From: Magnetospirillum sp.
Lineage (GTDB): Bacteria; Pseudomonadota; Alphaproteobacteria; Rhodospirillales; Magnetospirillaceae
Reading direction: 5' to 3'
DNA: 64,000 bases
Assembly: GCA_024707145.1 (NCBI GenBank)
Contig: JANQAI010000003.1
Span: forward strand, 186,001 to 250,000
The notes under the pieces are model-generated. The model did no database searches and was not told where the DNA came from. It saw nothing but the letters and a program-made list of their open reading frames with translations. Every line of letters begins with the position of its first letter. The first letter of the stretch is position 1. Both the position numbers and the translations under genes were made by a program. Shown one piece after another: positions 1-11,943 of this stretch.

Positions 1-2371
1 ATCCGGCAGCGGCGCAAACCGCCGAAGCTTCGTCGTCCGTCGCCCAGCGCGAGGTCGCCTTCAATATCGCCGGCCAGGACCTCAACGCGGCCCTGCTGAG
101 CTTCGCCCGCACTGCCGGGCTTCAGGTGTTCTACGAGGCCGATTGGGTCAAGGGCAAGCAGAGCCCGGGCCTTTCCGGTACCTACACCCCCAGCAGGGGC
201 TGAGCAAACTGCTGGCCGGCACCGGCATGGCCTTCCACTTCACCGGCCCCGACACGGTGGCGCTGGATAAGCTGCCGGAGGGCGGCAACGCCATGACCCT
301 GGACCCGGTAGCGGTGGAAGGCCGCACCATGGCGCCACCCCAGGCCGAGATCGACAACCTGCCCCCGGCCTTTGCCGGCGGCCAGGTGGCGCGTGGCTCC
401 AAGGTGGGTATCCTGGGCAACCGCGACATGATGGACACCCCGTTCAGCACGGCCAGCTACACCTCGGAGCTGATCAAGAACCAGGAAGCCCGCACCGTCG
501 CCGACGTGCTGGAGAACGACCCCTCGGTGCGCTTCAGCACGCCGGGCGGCCACGTCCAGGAGCAGTTCACCATCCGCGGCCTGGACAGCTCCGCCGCCGA
601 CATGGCCCTGAACGGCATGTACGGCCTTCTGCCGAAAGGCCACACGCCCACCGAATTTCTGGAACGCGTCGAGCTGATCAAGGGCCCCAACGCCCTGCTG
701 ACCGGCCTCAGCCCGCAAGGCTCGGTAGGCGGCCTGATCAGCGTCACCACCAAGCGGGCCCAGGACACGCCGACCAATAACGTCACCGTCGACTACACCT
801 CGGATTCCCAGGTCGGCACCCACGTGGATTTCGGCCGCCGCTTCGGCACCGACGGCCGCGTCGGCGTCCGCGTCAACGGCGTCTATCGCGATGGCGAGAC
901 CGGCGTCGAGGGCGAGAAGAAGGAAAACAACCTGGGCGCCATCGCCCTGGACTATCGCGGCCAGGACGTGCGGCTGTCGCTGGACGCCTATAGCAACCGC
1001 GACGAATTCGAAGGCGGCCAGCCCTTCGACATCCAGATGGCGGCAAACGCCAGGTCCATTCCCAGCGCCCCCGATTCCGACACCAACCTGTTCCCCGGCG
1101 CCCATGGCCAGCAGGAAAGCAACGCGGTGCTGCTGCGCGGCGAGTACGACATCCTGCGCAACCTGACCGCCTATGCGGCGGTGGGCGCGTTGAAGTTCCG
1201 CCAGGCCGGCTACAACATCACCTCGACCCATGCCCAGTCGGCGCAGGCCAACGGCAATTACAACGCGCTCAGCGTTTCCCAGCGCGACGACATGAACTCG
1301 CTGTCGTCGGAATTCGGCGTGAAGGGCAACTTCGTCACTGGCCCGGTCAAGCACCAGACCGTGCTGTCCTACAGCCTGCTGAGCCAGGACCTCGGCACCA
1401 ACTCCGTTCGCTCCGACCCTGCCGTTCCTTCCAACATCTACGCACCGGTGCCGCCCCTCGTCGCCCCCCTGGCGGGTCCGATCTACACGTCGGAGCGTAG
1501 CGACCTGTCCAGCCTGGCGCTGGCCGACACCCTGTCGATCCTCGACGAACGGGTGCAGCTGACCGTGGGCGCCCGCCATCAGACCGTGGAGTCCAAATAC
1601 TACAACGCCACCGGCGCCCAGACCTCCGAATACGACAAGGACATCATCACCCCCGCCGCCGGGCTGGTGGTCAAGCCGGTCGAACAGGTTTCGCTGTTCG
1701 GCAACTACATCGAGGGCCTGACCAAGGGCACCCAGGTCACCGCCAACAACGCCGTCAACCGCTTCGCCGTGTTCTCGCCCTATGTCAGCAAGCAGATTGA
1801 GACCGGCGTCAAGTGGGATGGCGGCAACGTCGGCAGCACGCTGAGCCTGTTCCAGATCAAAAAGCGCAGCCTGTCCAACGCCGAGGTGGCGCCCAACTCG
1901 TATCTCTACACCCAGGCCGAGCAGCGCAACCGCGGCATCGAATGGAGCACCTTCGGCTCGGTGACCGACCAGTTGCGCGTCCTCGGCGGCCTGGTCTACC
2001 TGACCAGCGAATACACCAAGCACGCCAACGCGGCCTATGTCGGCAACGAGGCCTACGGCGTCCCCCACTGGCAGGGCAATCTGGGCCTGGAATGGGACAC
2101 CCCCATGGTGTCGGGCCTGACGCTTGAGGGGCGCGCCGTCTATACCGGCGAGCAATACGCCAACTCGGCCAACACCTTGACCATCCCGGAATGGTGGCGC
2201 TTCGACATCGGTGCCCGCTACGCCACCCCGGTCTACGGCACCGACGTCACCTTCCGCGGCTACGTGACCAACCTGTTCGACGCCAATTACTGGGTCGGCA
2301 GCTTCTCGGACAACATGGTGAACCTGAGCGAGGGCCGTACCTTCATGCTGTCCACCACGGTCGGATTCTGA
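1..2371 (+). CDS. TonB-dependent siderophore receptor with STN domain (5' partial, frameshifted)
   Basis: Outer-membrane TonB-dependent receptor, probably for a ferric siderophore. The gene begins before the window. The first ~60 visible residues form a secretin/TonB short N-terminal (STN) domain (VAFNIAGQDLNAALLSFA), typical of FecA/FpvA-type receptors that also signal to an anti-sigma factor. A plug domain follows (TIRGLDSS, ERVELIKGPNALL), then a beta-barrel ending in a C-terminal aromatic (TVGF). The reading frame breaks at the C5 run at 187-191; one more C rejoins TYTP to QQGLSKLLAG, so I treat the gene as intact with an indel. No FecIR-type genes are visible, but upstream sequence is missing. 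Downstream DUF3325, DUF3649, PepSY, ExbB, ExbD and TonB genes support an iron-uptake role. Confidence 0.85.
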   Translation, partial: SGSGANRRSFVVRRPARGRLQYRRPGPQRGPAELRPHCRASGVLRGRLGQGQAEPGPFRYLHPQQGLSKLLAGTGMAFHFTGPDTVALDKLPEGGNAMTLDPVAVEGRTMAPPQAEIDNLPPAFAGGQVARGSKVGILGNRDMMDTPFSTASYTSELIKNQEARTVADVLENDPSVRFSTPGGHVQEQFTIRGLDSSAADMALNGMYGLLPKGHTPTEFLERVELIKGPNALLTGLSPQGSVGGLISVTTKRAQDTPTNNVTVDYTSDSQVGTHVDFGRRFGTDGRVGVRVNGVYRDGETGVEGEKKENNLGAIALDYRGQDVRLSLDAYSNRDEFEGGQPFDIQMAANARSIPSAPDSDTNLFPGAHGQQESNAVLLRGEYDILRNLTAYAAVGALKFRQAGYNITSTHAQSAQANGNYNALSVSQRDDMNSLSSEFGVKGNFVTGPVKHQTVLSYSLLSQDLGTNSVRSDPAVPSNIYAPVPPLVAPLAGPIYTSERSDLSSLALADTLSILDERVQLTVGARHQTVESKYYNATGAQTSEYDKDIITPAAGLVVKPVEQVSLFGNYIEGLTKGTQVTANNAVNRFAVFSPYVSKQIETGVKWDGGNVGSTLSLFQIKKRSLSNAEVAPNSYLYTQAEQRNRGIEWSTFGSVTDQLRVLGGLVYLTSEYTKHANAAYVGNEAYGVPHWQGNLGLEWDTPMVSGLTLEGRAVYTGEQYANSANTLTIPEWWRFDIGARYATPVYGTDVTFRGYVTNLFDANYWVGSFSDNMVNLSEGRTFMLSTTVGF

Positions 2372-2652
2372 TGGACGCGGCGCTTCATCTGGCGGCCCTG
2401 GCCACCACCGGCGCCGGCGCGGTGTGCCTGTATCTCAGCGCACCGCGCCAGCACTGGCTGCCGCGGCCCTGGCCGGCTCTGCCGGCCAGGGCGGGCGGCG
2501 GCGTGCTGCTGTTGCTGGGCTGGCTGATGTGGTGCGCCATGCTGCACCCGGTCACCGCCTTCTTCACCGGACTGACCGTGTGCATGGCCCTGTTCGTGGC
2601 CCTGCCCGGTTCGGCGGCATTGTGGGCGCCGAGCAGGAAGGGCAAGGCATGA
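2371..2652 (+). CDS. DUF3325-like small membrane protein
   Basis: A 93-residue hydrophobic protein with about three membrane segments (around residues 3-21, 44-62 and 66-83). The start codon overlaps the receptor stop (TGATG), showing translational coupling. Size, topology and position between a TonB-dependent receptor and a PepSY protein match the DUF3325 family found in siderophore-uptake operons; the biochemical role is unknown. The family call rests on context and general sequence style, not on a search. Confidence 0.6.
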   Translation: MDAALHLAALATTGAGAVCLYLSAPRQHWLPRPWPALPARAGGGVLLLLGWLMWCAMLHPVTAFFTGLTVCMALFVALPGSAALWAPSRKGKA

Positions 2653-2927
2653 GCGCGCACCGCGACGATTGCTGGTGCTGCAGGACGCTGGCCGGGTCGG
2701 TGGGAGGCTTCGGCTTGGCCATCGCCCTGGCCGGCATCTTCGTCTGGGTGGGGCCCGCCGGGCCGGGCAAGTATCAGCTGGCCATGTGGCTGGTGGCGCC
2801 CGTCTGGCTGGCCGTGCTCAGCGCCGCCTTCCTCTTCCGCAACGGCCCGCAGGCGTGGCTGTGGCTGGGCGGAGCCAACCTGCTGGCCTATGCCGGCCTG
2901 TTCGTCTGCCGACATTTCTCGCGGTGA
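2649..2927 (+). CDS. DUF3649-like small membrane protein
   Basis: A 92-residue protein with about three membrane segments. Its start overlaps the preceding stop (ATGA). Iron-uptake operons often carry DUF3649 and DUF3325 beside a PepSY protein, and this gene fits that slot. The N-terminus has a Cys-rich patch (CWCC at residues 8-11) that could bind metal or form disulfides, which is speculation. Function unknown. Confidence 0.55.
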   Translation: MSAHRDDCWCCRTLAGSVGGFGLAIALAGIFVWVGPAGPGKYQLAMWLVAPVWLAVLSAAFLFRNGPQAWLWLGGANLLAYAGLFVCRHFSR

Positions 2928-2929
2928 CC

Positions 2930-4549
2930 ATGCGCATCGACATCATCCGCACCTACAAGAGCGTGCACACCTGGACCGGCATCGTCGCCGGCCTGTTCCT
3001 GTTCATCGCCTTCTATGCCGGCGCCATCACGGTGTTCGAAAAGCCGCTGGAGCGCTGGTCGTCACCGCCGGCCAAGCTGGAGGCGACCACGCTCGAACAG
3101 GCCCACGAGCTGATTACCCTGACCAATGCGGTGCGGCCGGAATCGCGCCGCGACTTCACCCTGCACCTGGGCGAAAGCCAGGAAATTCCCGCCCGGCTGA
3201 CCTGGCAGAAGTCGCGTGAGGACGATGAGCCCCTGTCGGCCAGCCTGACCGAGGATGGCGGCATCCTGGTGACCCGGCTGCGGCCGCCGGGGCTGGCCCA
3301 GCTGGTGGACGACCTGCACCGCACCGGCGGCCTGCCGGGCGACGAAGAGGTGGGCGCCGCCGTCATGGGCGTGGTCAGCGGATTGTACGTGCTGGCCCTG
3401 GTGTCGGGTCTGATCATCCTGCTGCCATCGCTGGTCAAGGACCTGTTCGCGCTGCGTATCGGCCCCAACCTCAAGCGCATGTGGATGGACGCCCACAACC
3501 TGGTGGGGCTGGTCAGCCTGCCCTTCCACCTGGTCATCGGTTTGAGCGCGGTGGTGTTCGGCCTGCACGACCAGATCTACGACGTGCTCGACCGGGTGGT
3601 GTACGAGGGCAACCTGCAGAAGGTGATGAAGAACACCAGCCCCCTCGCCGCCATCCCACGCGACCGCCGCCCCGCCGACATGCTGCCGCCCCAGGACCTG
3701 CTGGCCCGCGTGCACGCCCTGGCGCCGGAGTTCAGGCCCTACGCCCTGCAGTACCGCGACGCCGGCACCAAGGGCGCCAGCGTGCGGGTGTGGGGCAAGG
3801 ACGAGCGCTACCTGATGCGCGGCAAGGGCATGGTCGTCATCAGCCCGGTTACCGGCGAGATCGTCAACACCGACTACCTGCCCGGCCACCAGAGCGGCTA
3901 TTCCGCCACGGTGGCGGCCTTCTTCTCGCTGCACTTCGCCAGCTTCGGCGGACCGCCGGTGAAGTGGGGCTACCTGGCCCTCGGCCTGGCCGGCGCCTTC
4001 CTGTTCTATTCGGGCAACTTGCTGTGGGTCGAGAGCCGGCGCCGCAGCGAACGGCGGGCCGGCGGACCGGTCAGCCAAAGCCGCAACACGCTGTGGATGG
4101 CCGCCCTGACCGTGGGCGTCTGCCTGGGCTGCGTCGCCGGCATCTCGGCGGCCGTGGTCGCCAGCAAATGGCTGAGCGGCAAGGTGGGCAACCTGGAGTT
4201 CTGGCTGCGCTGCGTCTACTACGCCGTCTTCGTGAGCGCCGTCGCCTGGGCCTTCGCCCGGGGTGCCGGTCGCGCCGGCCACGAATTGCCGTGGCTGGCC
4301 GCCGCCGCCACCGCCGCCATTCCCGCCACCAGCCTGCTGGCCGTCGCCGTGCCCGGCCTCGGCCTGTGGGCGCGGGACGGCAGCTGGGGCGTCGACGCCA
4401 CCGCCCTGGCCGGCGCCCTGGCCCTGGTCTGGGTGGGGAGTGCCGCCCGCCGCCGCGCACGGTCCGGCCCACGGGACAGCGTCTGGGCGCGGACACCCAT
4501 GGAGGCGACGGCGGCCACGGCCGAACCGGTGGCCGAGGCGGCCCAGTGA
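2930..4549 (+). CDS. PepSY-associated TM protein (siderophore-iron reductase type)
   Basis: A 539-residue inner-membrane protein. The N-terminus (TYKSVHTWTGIVAGLFLFIAF) is the classic PepSY_TM start with a His and a transmembrane helix. A large periplasmic part, a second His-containing helix region (WMDAHNLVGLVSLPFHLVIG) and several C-terminal helices follow. Members of this family sit beside TonB receptors and are thought to reduce or release iron from siderophores at the inner membrane, using heme held by membrane histidines. It starts three bases after the DUF3649 stop. The C-terminal third is extended relative to short family members. Confidence 0.8.
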   Translation: MRIDIIRTYKSVHTWTGIVAGLFLFIAFYAGAITVFEKPLERWSSPPAKLEATTLEQAHELITLTNAVRPESRRDFTLHLGESQEIPARLTWQKSREDDEPLSASLTEDGGILVTRLRPPGLAQLVDDLHRTGGLPGDEEVGAAVMGVVSGLYVLALVSGLIILLPSLVKDLFALRIGPNLKRMWMDAHNLVGLVSLPFHLVIGLSAVVFGLHDQIYDVLDRVVYEGNLQKVMKNTSPLAAIPRDRRPADMLPPQDLLARVHALAPEFRPYALQYRDAGTKGASVRVWGKDERYLMRGKGMVVISPVTGEIVNTDYLPGHQSGYSATVAAFFSLHFASFGGPPVKWGYLALGLAGAFLFYSGNLLWVESRRRSERRAGGPVSQSRNTLWMAALTVGVCLGCVAGISAAVVASKWLSGKVGNLEFWLRCVYYAVFVSAVAWAFARGAGRAGHELPWLAAAATAAIPATSLLAVAVPGLGLWARDGSWGVDATALAGALALVWVGSAARRRARSGPRDSVWARTPMEATAATAEPVAEAAQ

Positions 4550-4588
4550 TCCACCCGCCCGCATTCCCCCCTCTTTGATCTTTACAGC

Positions 4589-4603
4589 GGGGCCGTCGGC
4601 CCC
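4589..4603 (+). terminator. Small GC hairpin between PepSY gene and exbB
   Basis: A perfect 7-bp GGGGCCG/CGGCCCC stem with a single-base loop lies in the 78-nt gap before exbB. There is no T-run, so it is more likely a processing or attenuating hairpin than a strong terminator. Confidence 0.35.
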
Positions 4604-4627
4604 TGACCCGTTCGAAAGGACCCTGAC

Positions 4628-5350
4628 ATGCAACCGACCGATCTCCTCCTTCCCGGCGCGCCGCTACCCCATGAATTGTCGCCCTGGGGCATGTTCATGT
4701 CGGCCGACATCGTGGTGCAGACCGTGATGGTCGGCCTGGCGCTGGCTTCGGTGTCGACCTGGACGGTGTGGCTGACCAAGGTCATCGAGCTGCGCCTTGC
4801 CCGCAAGCGGGTGCGCGCCCTGCTGGCCGGGCTGGCCGAATCCCGCACCCTGGTGGACGCCGTACGCCGCCTCGACGGTGCCGGCGGCCCCGAGGCCGCG
4901 CTGGTGCGCGCCGCCATGGCCGAGGCCCGGCTGTCGGCCGGCGCCGCGGTCGACGGTTTGCAGCAGCGGGTGGAATCGCGCCTGGAGCGGTTGCAGGCGG
5001 CGGCCGGACGACAAATGGCGCTCGGCACCGGCATCCTGGCCAGCATCGGCTCGACCGCCCCGTTCATCGGCCTGTTCGGCACCGTATGGGGCATCATGAA
5101 CAGCTTCGTCGGCATCTCCAAGGCGCAGACCACCAACTTGGCGGTGGTGGCGCCCGGCATCGCCGAGGCGCTGTTGGCCACCGCCCTGGGCCTGGTGGCC
5201 GCCATCCCGGCGGTACTGATCTACAATGCCCTGGCCCGCGCCATCTCGGGCTACAGGGCGCTACTCACCGACGCCGCCGCCGACATCCTGCGCATCGTCA
5301 GCCGCGACCTGGACCGCCGGTCGCTGCCCCTGCACGAGGCGGCCGAATAA
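4628..5350 (+). CDS. exbB: ExbB/TolQ-family proton channel subunit
   Basis: A 240-residue inner-membrane protein that with ExbD uses the proton gradient to energise TonB. It shows an N-terminal helix (residues ~20-40, ending WTVWLTKVIEL), a cytoplasmic stretch, and the conserved MotA/TolQ/ExbB core GSTAPFIGLFGTVWGIMNSF followed by the pore helix EALLATALGLVAAIPAV. A ribosome-binding site (AAAGGA) precedes the start. It overlaps exbD by one base (TAATG). This set presumably powers the receptor upstream; a second set is encoded near 43 kb. Confidence 0.92.
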   Translation: MQPTDLLLPGAPLPHELSPWGMFMSADIVVQTVMVGLALASVSTWTVWLTKVIELRLARKRVRALLAGLAESRTLVDAVRRLDGAGGPEAALVRAAMAEARLSAGAAVDGLQQRVESRLERLQAAAGRQMALGTGILASIGSTAPFIGLFGTVWGIMNSFVGISKAQTTNLAVVAPGIAEALLATALGLVAAIPAVLIYNALARAISGYRALLTDAAADILRIVSRDLDRRSLPLHEAAE

Positions 5351-5766
5351 TGGCGGGCCGCCTCGCTTCCGAGGGTGACGATCTCGACGAACTGCACGAG
5401 ATCAACGTCACCCCTTTCATCGACGTCATGTTGGTGCTGCTGATCATCTTCATGGTGGCGGCGCCGCTGGCCACGGTGGACGTCAAGGTGGACCTGCCCA
5501 GCTCCACCGCCGAGCCGGCGCCGAAGCCGGACAAGCCGCTCACCGTCACCGTGAAGGCCGACGAATCCCTCAGCGTCGGCAATGACGCGGTAGTCAAGGA
5601 AACCCTGGGCGCCGCCCTGGACGGCGCCACCGGCGGCGACAAGGAGACGCAGAATCTTCCTACGCGCCGACAAGACCGTGAACTATGCGGCGCTGATGGC
5701 GGTCATGGATTCCCTGCGCGCGGCCGGGTACCTGAAGGTGGCGCTGGTCGGCCTGGACACGCCGTC

Positions 5767-5770
<4 letters not shown>
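5350..5770 (+). CDS. exbD: ExbD/TolR-family protein (frameshifted)
   Basis: Partner of ExbB in the TonB motor. The N-terminus has the conserved INVTPFIDVMLVLLIIF membrane segment with its essential Asp, then a periplasmic domain. The frame breaks near 5650-5656: read through a one-base insertion (GATC read as GAATC) the protein continues IFLRADKTVNYAALMAVMDSLR and ends DTPS, a normal ExbD C-terminus of ~139 residues. Its restored stop overlaps the tonB start (ATGA), which supports an intact gene with a sequence error. Confidence 0.85.
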
Positions 5771-8626
<2,856 letters not shown>

Positions 8627-8638
8627 TGAGGCCCAGGT

Positions 8639-8899
8639 TCTGTCCCCATAAATTCCATCGCGTGCGTTGGCGTCCAAGGGGTGCCATGGCAGGCGCGGCA
8701 CGACGGCGATGCCGTCTGCATCGCCGAGTGACGCAACGAACCAGGGCGCCCCTTGGACACCAACCCGCAAGGCCGGGCGAATTCGGCCTCCGGGTTCGTT
8801 AGCCGGCTTGCGCGATGCGTCCAGCATCGCGCTGCGCCGCCTGCCTGCCCGGCGGCCGAATTCGCCTCGGCGCCACCCGGTGGAATTTATGGGGACAGA
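8639..8899. mobile_element. MITE/REPIN-like element with ~19-bp terminal inverted repeats
   Basis: A 261-bp block starts with TCTGTCCCCATAAATTCCA and ends with its exact reverse complement. Inside, a second inverted pair (CGTCCAAGGGGTGCC near 8670 and GGCGCCCCTTGGACACC near 8740) would fold into a long hairpin. It encodes no protein. It fits between the fghA stop and the stop of the GNAT gene. Best read as a non-autonomous miniature element or a REP pair moved by a transposase elsewhere. Confidence 0.75.
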
Positions 8900-8901
8900 G
8901 C

Positions 8902-9417
8902 CTAGCCCGCCAGCGCGGCGGCCAAGTCCATCCAGCAGAAGCCCAGCGCCGGGACCTCGCGGCCGCCCACCCCGATCGGCCGCCGCCACCGCAACTGACC
9001 GCCCATGCGGGCGTAGAAGAAGCGCGACGGATTGCCCTCCAGCACCCACACCACGGCGGAGTCCATGCCGTGGCCCCGCAGATCGGCAAACATGGCCCGG
9101 ACCAGGGCGCGACCGATGCCGCGCCCTTGGGCGTCGGGATGGACATAGAGGGTGGTGACCTCGCCCTCGCAGCCCGTGGCGGGCAGGCGCGCCGGCCCGC
9201 AATGGCCGAAACCCAGCAGGTCGAGGCGGCCGTCCTCCCACACCCAGACACCGCCGTCCCGCAACTCGCAGGCCCATTGCTGCGCCTTGCGTTCCACCGA
9301 CATGCCCACCAGGGTGCGGTCGGGCAGGATGCCGGCATAGGTGGAGCGCCACGTCTCCACCTCGATGGCGGCGATGCCCGCCGCATCGCCCGTCCTGGCC
9401 CGGCGTACCTCCGTCAT
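8902..9417 (-). CDS. GNAT family N-acetyltransferase
   Basis: A 171-residue acyltransferase. The acetyl-CoA-binding signature is clear: EVTTLYVHPDAQGRGIGRALV (motif A, Q/RxxGxG/A). The N-terminus VRRARTGDAAGIAAIEVETWRSTYAGILPD is typical of the YitH/YhfO-like GNAT group. Substrate unknown. The start is chosen at the Met directly before TEVRRART; longer in-frame extensions have no family resemblance and overlap the divergent gene. Its stop codon is two bases from the MITE edge. Confidence 0.85.
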   Translation of the reverse strand: MTEVRRARTGDAAGIAAIEVETWRSTYAGILPDRTLVGMSVERKAQQWACELRDGGVWVWEDGRLDLLGFGHCGPARLPATGCEGEVTTLYVHPDAQGRGIGRALVRAMFADLRGHGMDSAVVWVLEGNPSRFFYARMGGQLRWRRPIGVGGREVPALGFCWMDLAAALAG

Positions 9418-9508
9418 GGCCCCGTCCTCGCCGCCCCCCCTTCGCGCCGCCGCAATGAATCCCACATATCCAGATGACGTCGCGCCGCCGCCGGGGAAGG
9501 GGGCCACC

Positions 9509-10423
9509 ATGGATATTTCACGCCGGAGCCTGTTCCACCTGCTCGCCGCCGGGGCGACAATGACTGCTTTCCCCGCCGCCGTGCGGGCCCAGGAGAAGCC
9601 GCTCACCCGCCCGATCCCGTCCACCGGCGAGCCCATCCCGGCGGTGGGGCTGGGATCATGGATCACCTTCAACGTGGGCGACGATGCCGCCGCCCGGCGC
9701 TCGTGTGCCGAGGTGATGGCGGCCTTCTTCCGGGCCGGCGGGCGGCTGATCGATTCCTCGCCCATGTATGGCTCGTCCCAGGCGGTCATCGGCCAGGGCC
9801 TGCACGAGCTGGGAATGCCGCCGGCCCTGTTCTCGGCGGAAAAGGTGTGGATCGGCTCGGGCCGCAGCGGGCCGGAGCAGATCGAGGAAACGCGGCGGCG
9901 CTGGAGCGTGTCCCGCTTCGACCTATTGCAGGTGCACAATCTGCGCGCCTGGGAGGAACACCTGCCGACCCTGTTCGCCATGAAGGCCGAGGGCCGGCTG
10001 CGCTATGTGGGGATCACCACGTCGGAAGGCCGTCGCCACGCCGACATGGAGAAAATCATGCGCGGCCAGCCCATCGACTTCGTCCAGCTGACCTACAACC
10101 CACTCGACCGCGAGGTGGAGGAGCGGCTGCTGCCGCTGGCGCGCGACCGCGGCATCGCCGTGATCGTCAACCGGCCGTTCCGCCAGGGCGCCCTGCTCCA
10201 TGCCCTGGAGCGCACGCCGCTGCCCGGCTGGGCCGCCGCCATCGGCTGCCGCAGCCGGGCCCAGGCGGTCCTGAAGTTCATCGTGTCGCATCCCGCCGTC
10301 ACCTGCGCCATCCCCGCCACGACGCGGGTGGACCACGTCGTGGAGAACCTCGACGCCGCCCGCCAGCCGCTGCCCGACGAAGACCTACGCCGCCGCATCG
10401 CCGACGACGCCGGAAAAGCCTGA
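9509..10423 (+). CDS. Aldo/keto reductase with Tat-like signal
   Basis: A 304-residue aldo/keto reductase. The N-terminus MDISRRSLFHLLAAGATM carries a twin-arginine-like motif, suggesting periplasmic export. The barrel shows GGRLIDSSPMYGSSQ (catalytic Asp/Tyr region), EKVWIG (Lys), and FDLLQVHN (catalytic His). The C-terminal part (KFIVSHPAVTCAIPATTRVDHV) is family-typical. Related exported proteins exist in proteobacteria with unknown substrates. Start chosen by the signal sequence and a purine-rich site upstream. It overlaps the next gene by one base (TGATG). Confidence 0.85.
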   Translation: MDISRRSLFHLLAAGATMTAFPAAVRAQEKPLTRPIPSTGEPIPAVGLGSWITFNVGDDAAARRSCAEVMAAFFRAGGRLIDSSPMYGSSQAVIGQGLHELGMPPALFSAEKVWIGSGRSGPEQIEETRRRWSVSRFDLLQVHNLRAWEEHLPTLFAMKAEGRLRYVGITTSEGRRHADMEKIMRGQPIDFVQLTYNPLDREVEERLLPLARDRGIAVIVNRPFRQGALLHALERTPLPGWAAAIGCRSRAQAVLKFIVSHPAVTCAIPATTRVDHVVENLDAARQPLPDEDLRRRIADDAGKA

Positions 10424-11121
10424 TGGAGGAATGGTCCACCTATGGCCTGCAAGATTTCCTGCTGTTCTCCCCAGCGACCTGGGGCCGGCTGCTGGAGGCC
10501 CACAACGCCGCCCTGTGGCCGCTTCATCTGGTGACGCTGGCGGCCGGCCTGAGCCTGCCTTTTCTGTGCCGCGGCGCAACCCGCGCCCGCCGTGCCGTGG
10601 CGGCCTTCATCCTGGCGGCCTGCTGGCTGTGGGTGGCGGCCAGCTTCTTTCTGGCGCGCACCGCCACCATCAATTGGGCGGCGCCGTGGTTCGCCCTACT
10701 GTTCGCCGTCGAGGCGGCCCTGCTGCTGTTCGGAAGCATCGTGTCGATGCGAACGGACTTTCGGCCGCTTCGCGACCATGCCGGCACCGCCCTGTTCCTG
10801 GTCTTCCTGCTCGCCCAACCCATGGCCGGGCTGCTGGCGGGCCGACCGCTCCGGCAGGCCGAACTCTTCGGCATCATGCCCGACCCGACCGCGCTGGGAA
10901 CGCTCGGCCTGGTAATCCTGCTGCCGGGTCGGCTCGCCTGGCTGCTCGTCCCCATCCCGATGCTCTGGTGCCTGGTGGCCGGGGCCACCCTGTGGACCCT
11001 GGGGGCACCCGACGCCTGGGTGCCGCCGGCCATGGCGGCAGCGGCCGCCATCCTCCTGGCCATGCGAAAGCAGCGGAACCGCATCGCCATGGCCAAAAAG
11101 CCAGAAGGCCCGTCCCCGTAG
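10423..11121 (+). CDS. DUF6064-like multi-pass membrane protein
   Basis: A 232-residue integral membrane protein with about seven hydrophobic segments. The start (WSTYGLQDFLLFSPATW) and short loops resemble the DUF6064 family of unknown function. Translationally coupled to the aldo/keto reductase, so the two may form a two-gene unit. No catalytic motif is visible. Confidence 0.65.
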   Translation: MEEWSTYGLQDFLLFSPATWGRLLEAHNAALWPLHLVTLAAGLSLPFLCRGATRARRAVAAFILAACWLWVAASFFLARTATINWAAPWFALLFAVEAALLLFGSIVSMRTDFRPLRDHAGTALFLVFLLAQPMAGLLAGRPLRQAELFGIMPDPTALGTLGLVILLPGRLAWLLVPIPMLWCLVAGATLWTLGAPDAWVPPAMAAAAAILLAMRKQRNRIAMAKKPEGPSP

Positions 11122-11283
11122 GGGCGGACCTTCCGTTCGGATGGGTTCGGATATGATCCTCGCCATCCTTACCTTTCATATGGAAACGCCCCCCTGCCGC
11201 CACCATCCCCCGGACGGGATAGCCCGAAGGAGAAGCGCGGCACCTCGCGCGTAGGAGCGGGGGGCCGCCGCCCCAGCGTTGGG

Positions 11284-11763
11284 TCAATTACCTGGCCGCG
11301 CTCCGCCCTTCGGGTCGGCGTTTTCCGGAACCTCCGGCTGGCGGAGCCAGATCTTGGCCACGGCCAGTTCCATGCCGTCGAGGGGTTTCGGACAGGCGAT
11401 GCGGCTGATGCTTTGGATGGACGCCCGCGGCGGCGGAGCCTCGGCATCGCCGCGCGGCAGGTTTTTCTGGATGTCCGCGATGATGGCGTCCGTTTCCGCC
11501 GCGCTGGGCGGCCGGCCGTCCGTCACCATGAGGCCGGTGCCGATGCCGGCGGTGGAAAAGGTAGTGCGTGGCCAGGTGTTGGGCACCATGCGGAAATAGG
11601 CCCACTGGTATTTATAGAACCAGCAGGCCGGCGCTATCTGGTCCTTGCCCTCCGCCTGCGTCGGCATGGCCCCCGCCAACATCGCCAGAAGCGCCAAGCC
11701 GCGAAGGAAACCTGCGCTGCGAAGTCGCCGAACAGCCATCACCATCCGCCCCGACACAGCCAT
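11284..11763 (-). CDS. Small secreted protein of unknown function
   Basis: About 159 residues with an N-terminal signal peptide (RRLRSAGFLRGLALLAMLAGAMPTQAEG) and a mature part with two cysteines (APACWFYKY, RIACPKP) that could form a disulfide. No family recognised. The start could be one of several Met codons between 11745 and 11808; I chose the one giving a normal signal peptide. Transcribed toward the aldo/keto reductase pair and just outside the proposed left edge of the vnf island. Confidence 0.55.
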   Translation of the reverse strand: MAVSGRMVMAVRRLRSAGFLRGLALLAMLAGAMPTQAEGKDQIAPACWFYKYQWAYFRMVPNTWPRTTFSTAGIGTGLMVTDGRPPSAAETDAIIADIQKNLPRGDAEAPPPRASIQSISRIACPKPLDGMELAVAKIWLRQPEVPENADPKGGARPGN

Positions 11764-11820
11764 CCCTATTGGGTTCTGTCGCATGTTCGAAGCGGCACAA
11801 CAAGGCAAAATACCGGAACG

Positions 11821-11858
11821 GAAAACGAAAAGCCCCCCAGCTTATGGGCCGGGGGCTT
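11821..11858 (-). terminator. Terminator of the leftward vnf operon
   Basis: An 8-bp stem AAGCCCCC/GGGGGCTT with a 13-nt loop, followed on the minus strand by TTTTCGTTTTC. It lies about 85 nt past the permease stop and would end the vnfDGK-permease transcript. Confidence 0.75.
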
Positions 11859-11876
11859 GGCTCCATCACGGGACCC

Positions 11877-11897
11877 TGGTTGCGGGGGCATGCAACC
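11877..11897 (+). repeat. Left direct repeat, initiator-tRNA 3'-end-like (att-like)
   Basis: TGGTTGCGGGGGCA here is repeated exactly at 44984-44997, in the same orientation and each time next to a terminator hairpin; similarity extends over 21 nt with two mismatches. The reverse complement, TGCCCCCGCAACCA, matches the known 3' end of bacterial initiator tRNA including CCA. No whole tRNA is present. Reads as an attachment-site remnant. Confidence 0.55.
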
Positions 11898-11943
11898 GGC
11901 GTTGTTTGCACGTGATTAGTGTCCGCTGGATGACCCGTCGGCC

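Noticed and set aside
182..2155. Long open frame antisense to the first TonB receptor
   Set aside because: Shadow of the GC-rich receptor codons; no family features and high low-complexity content.
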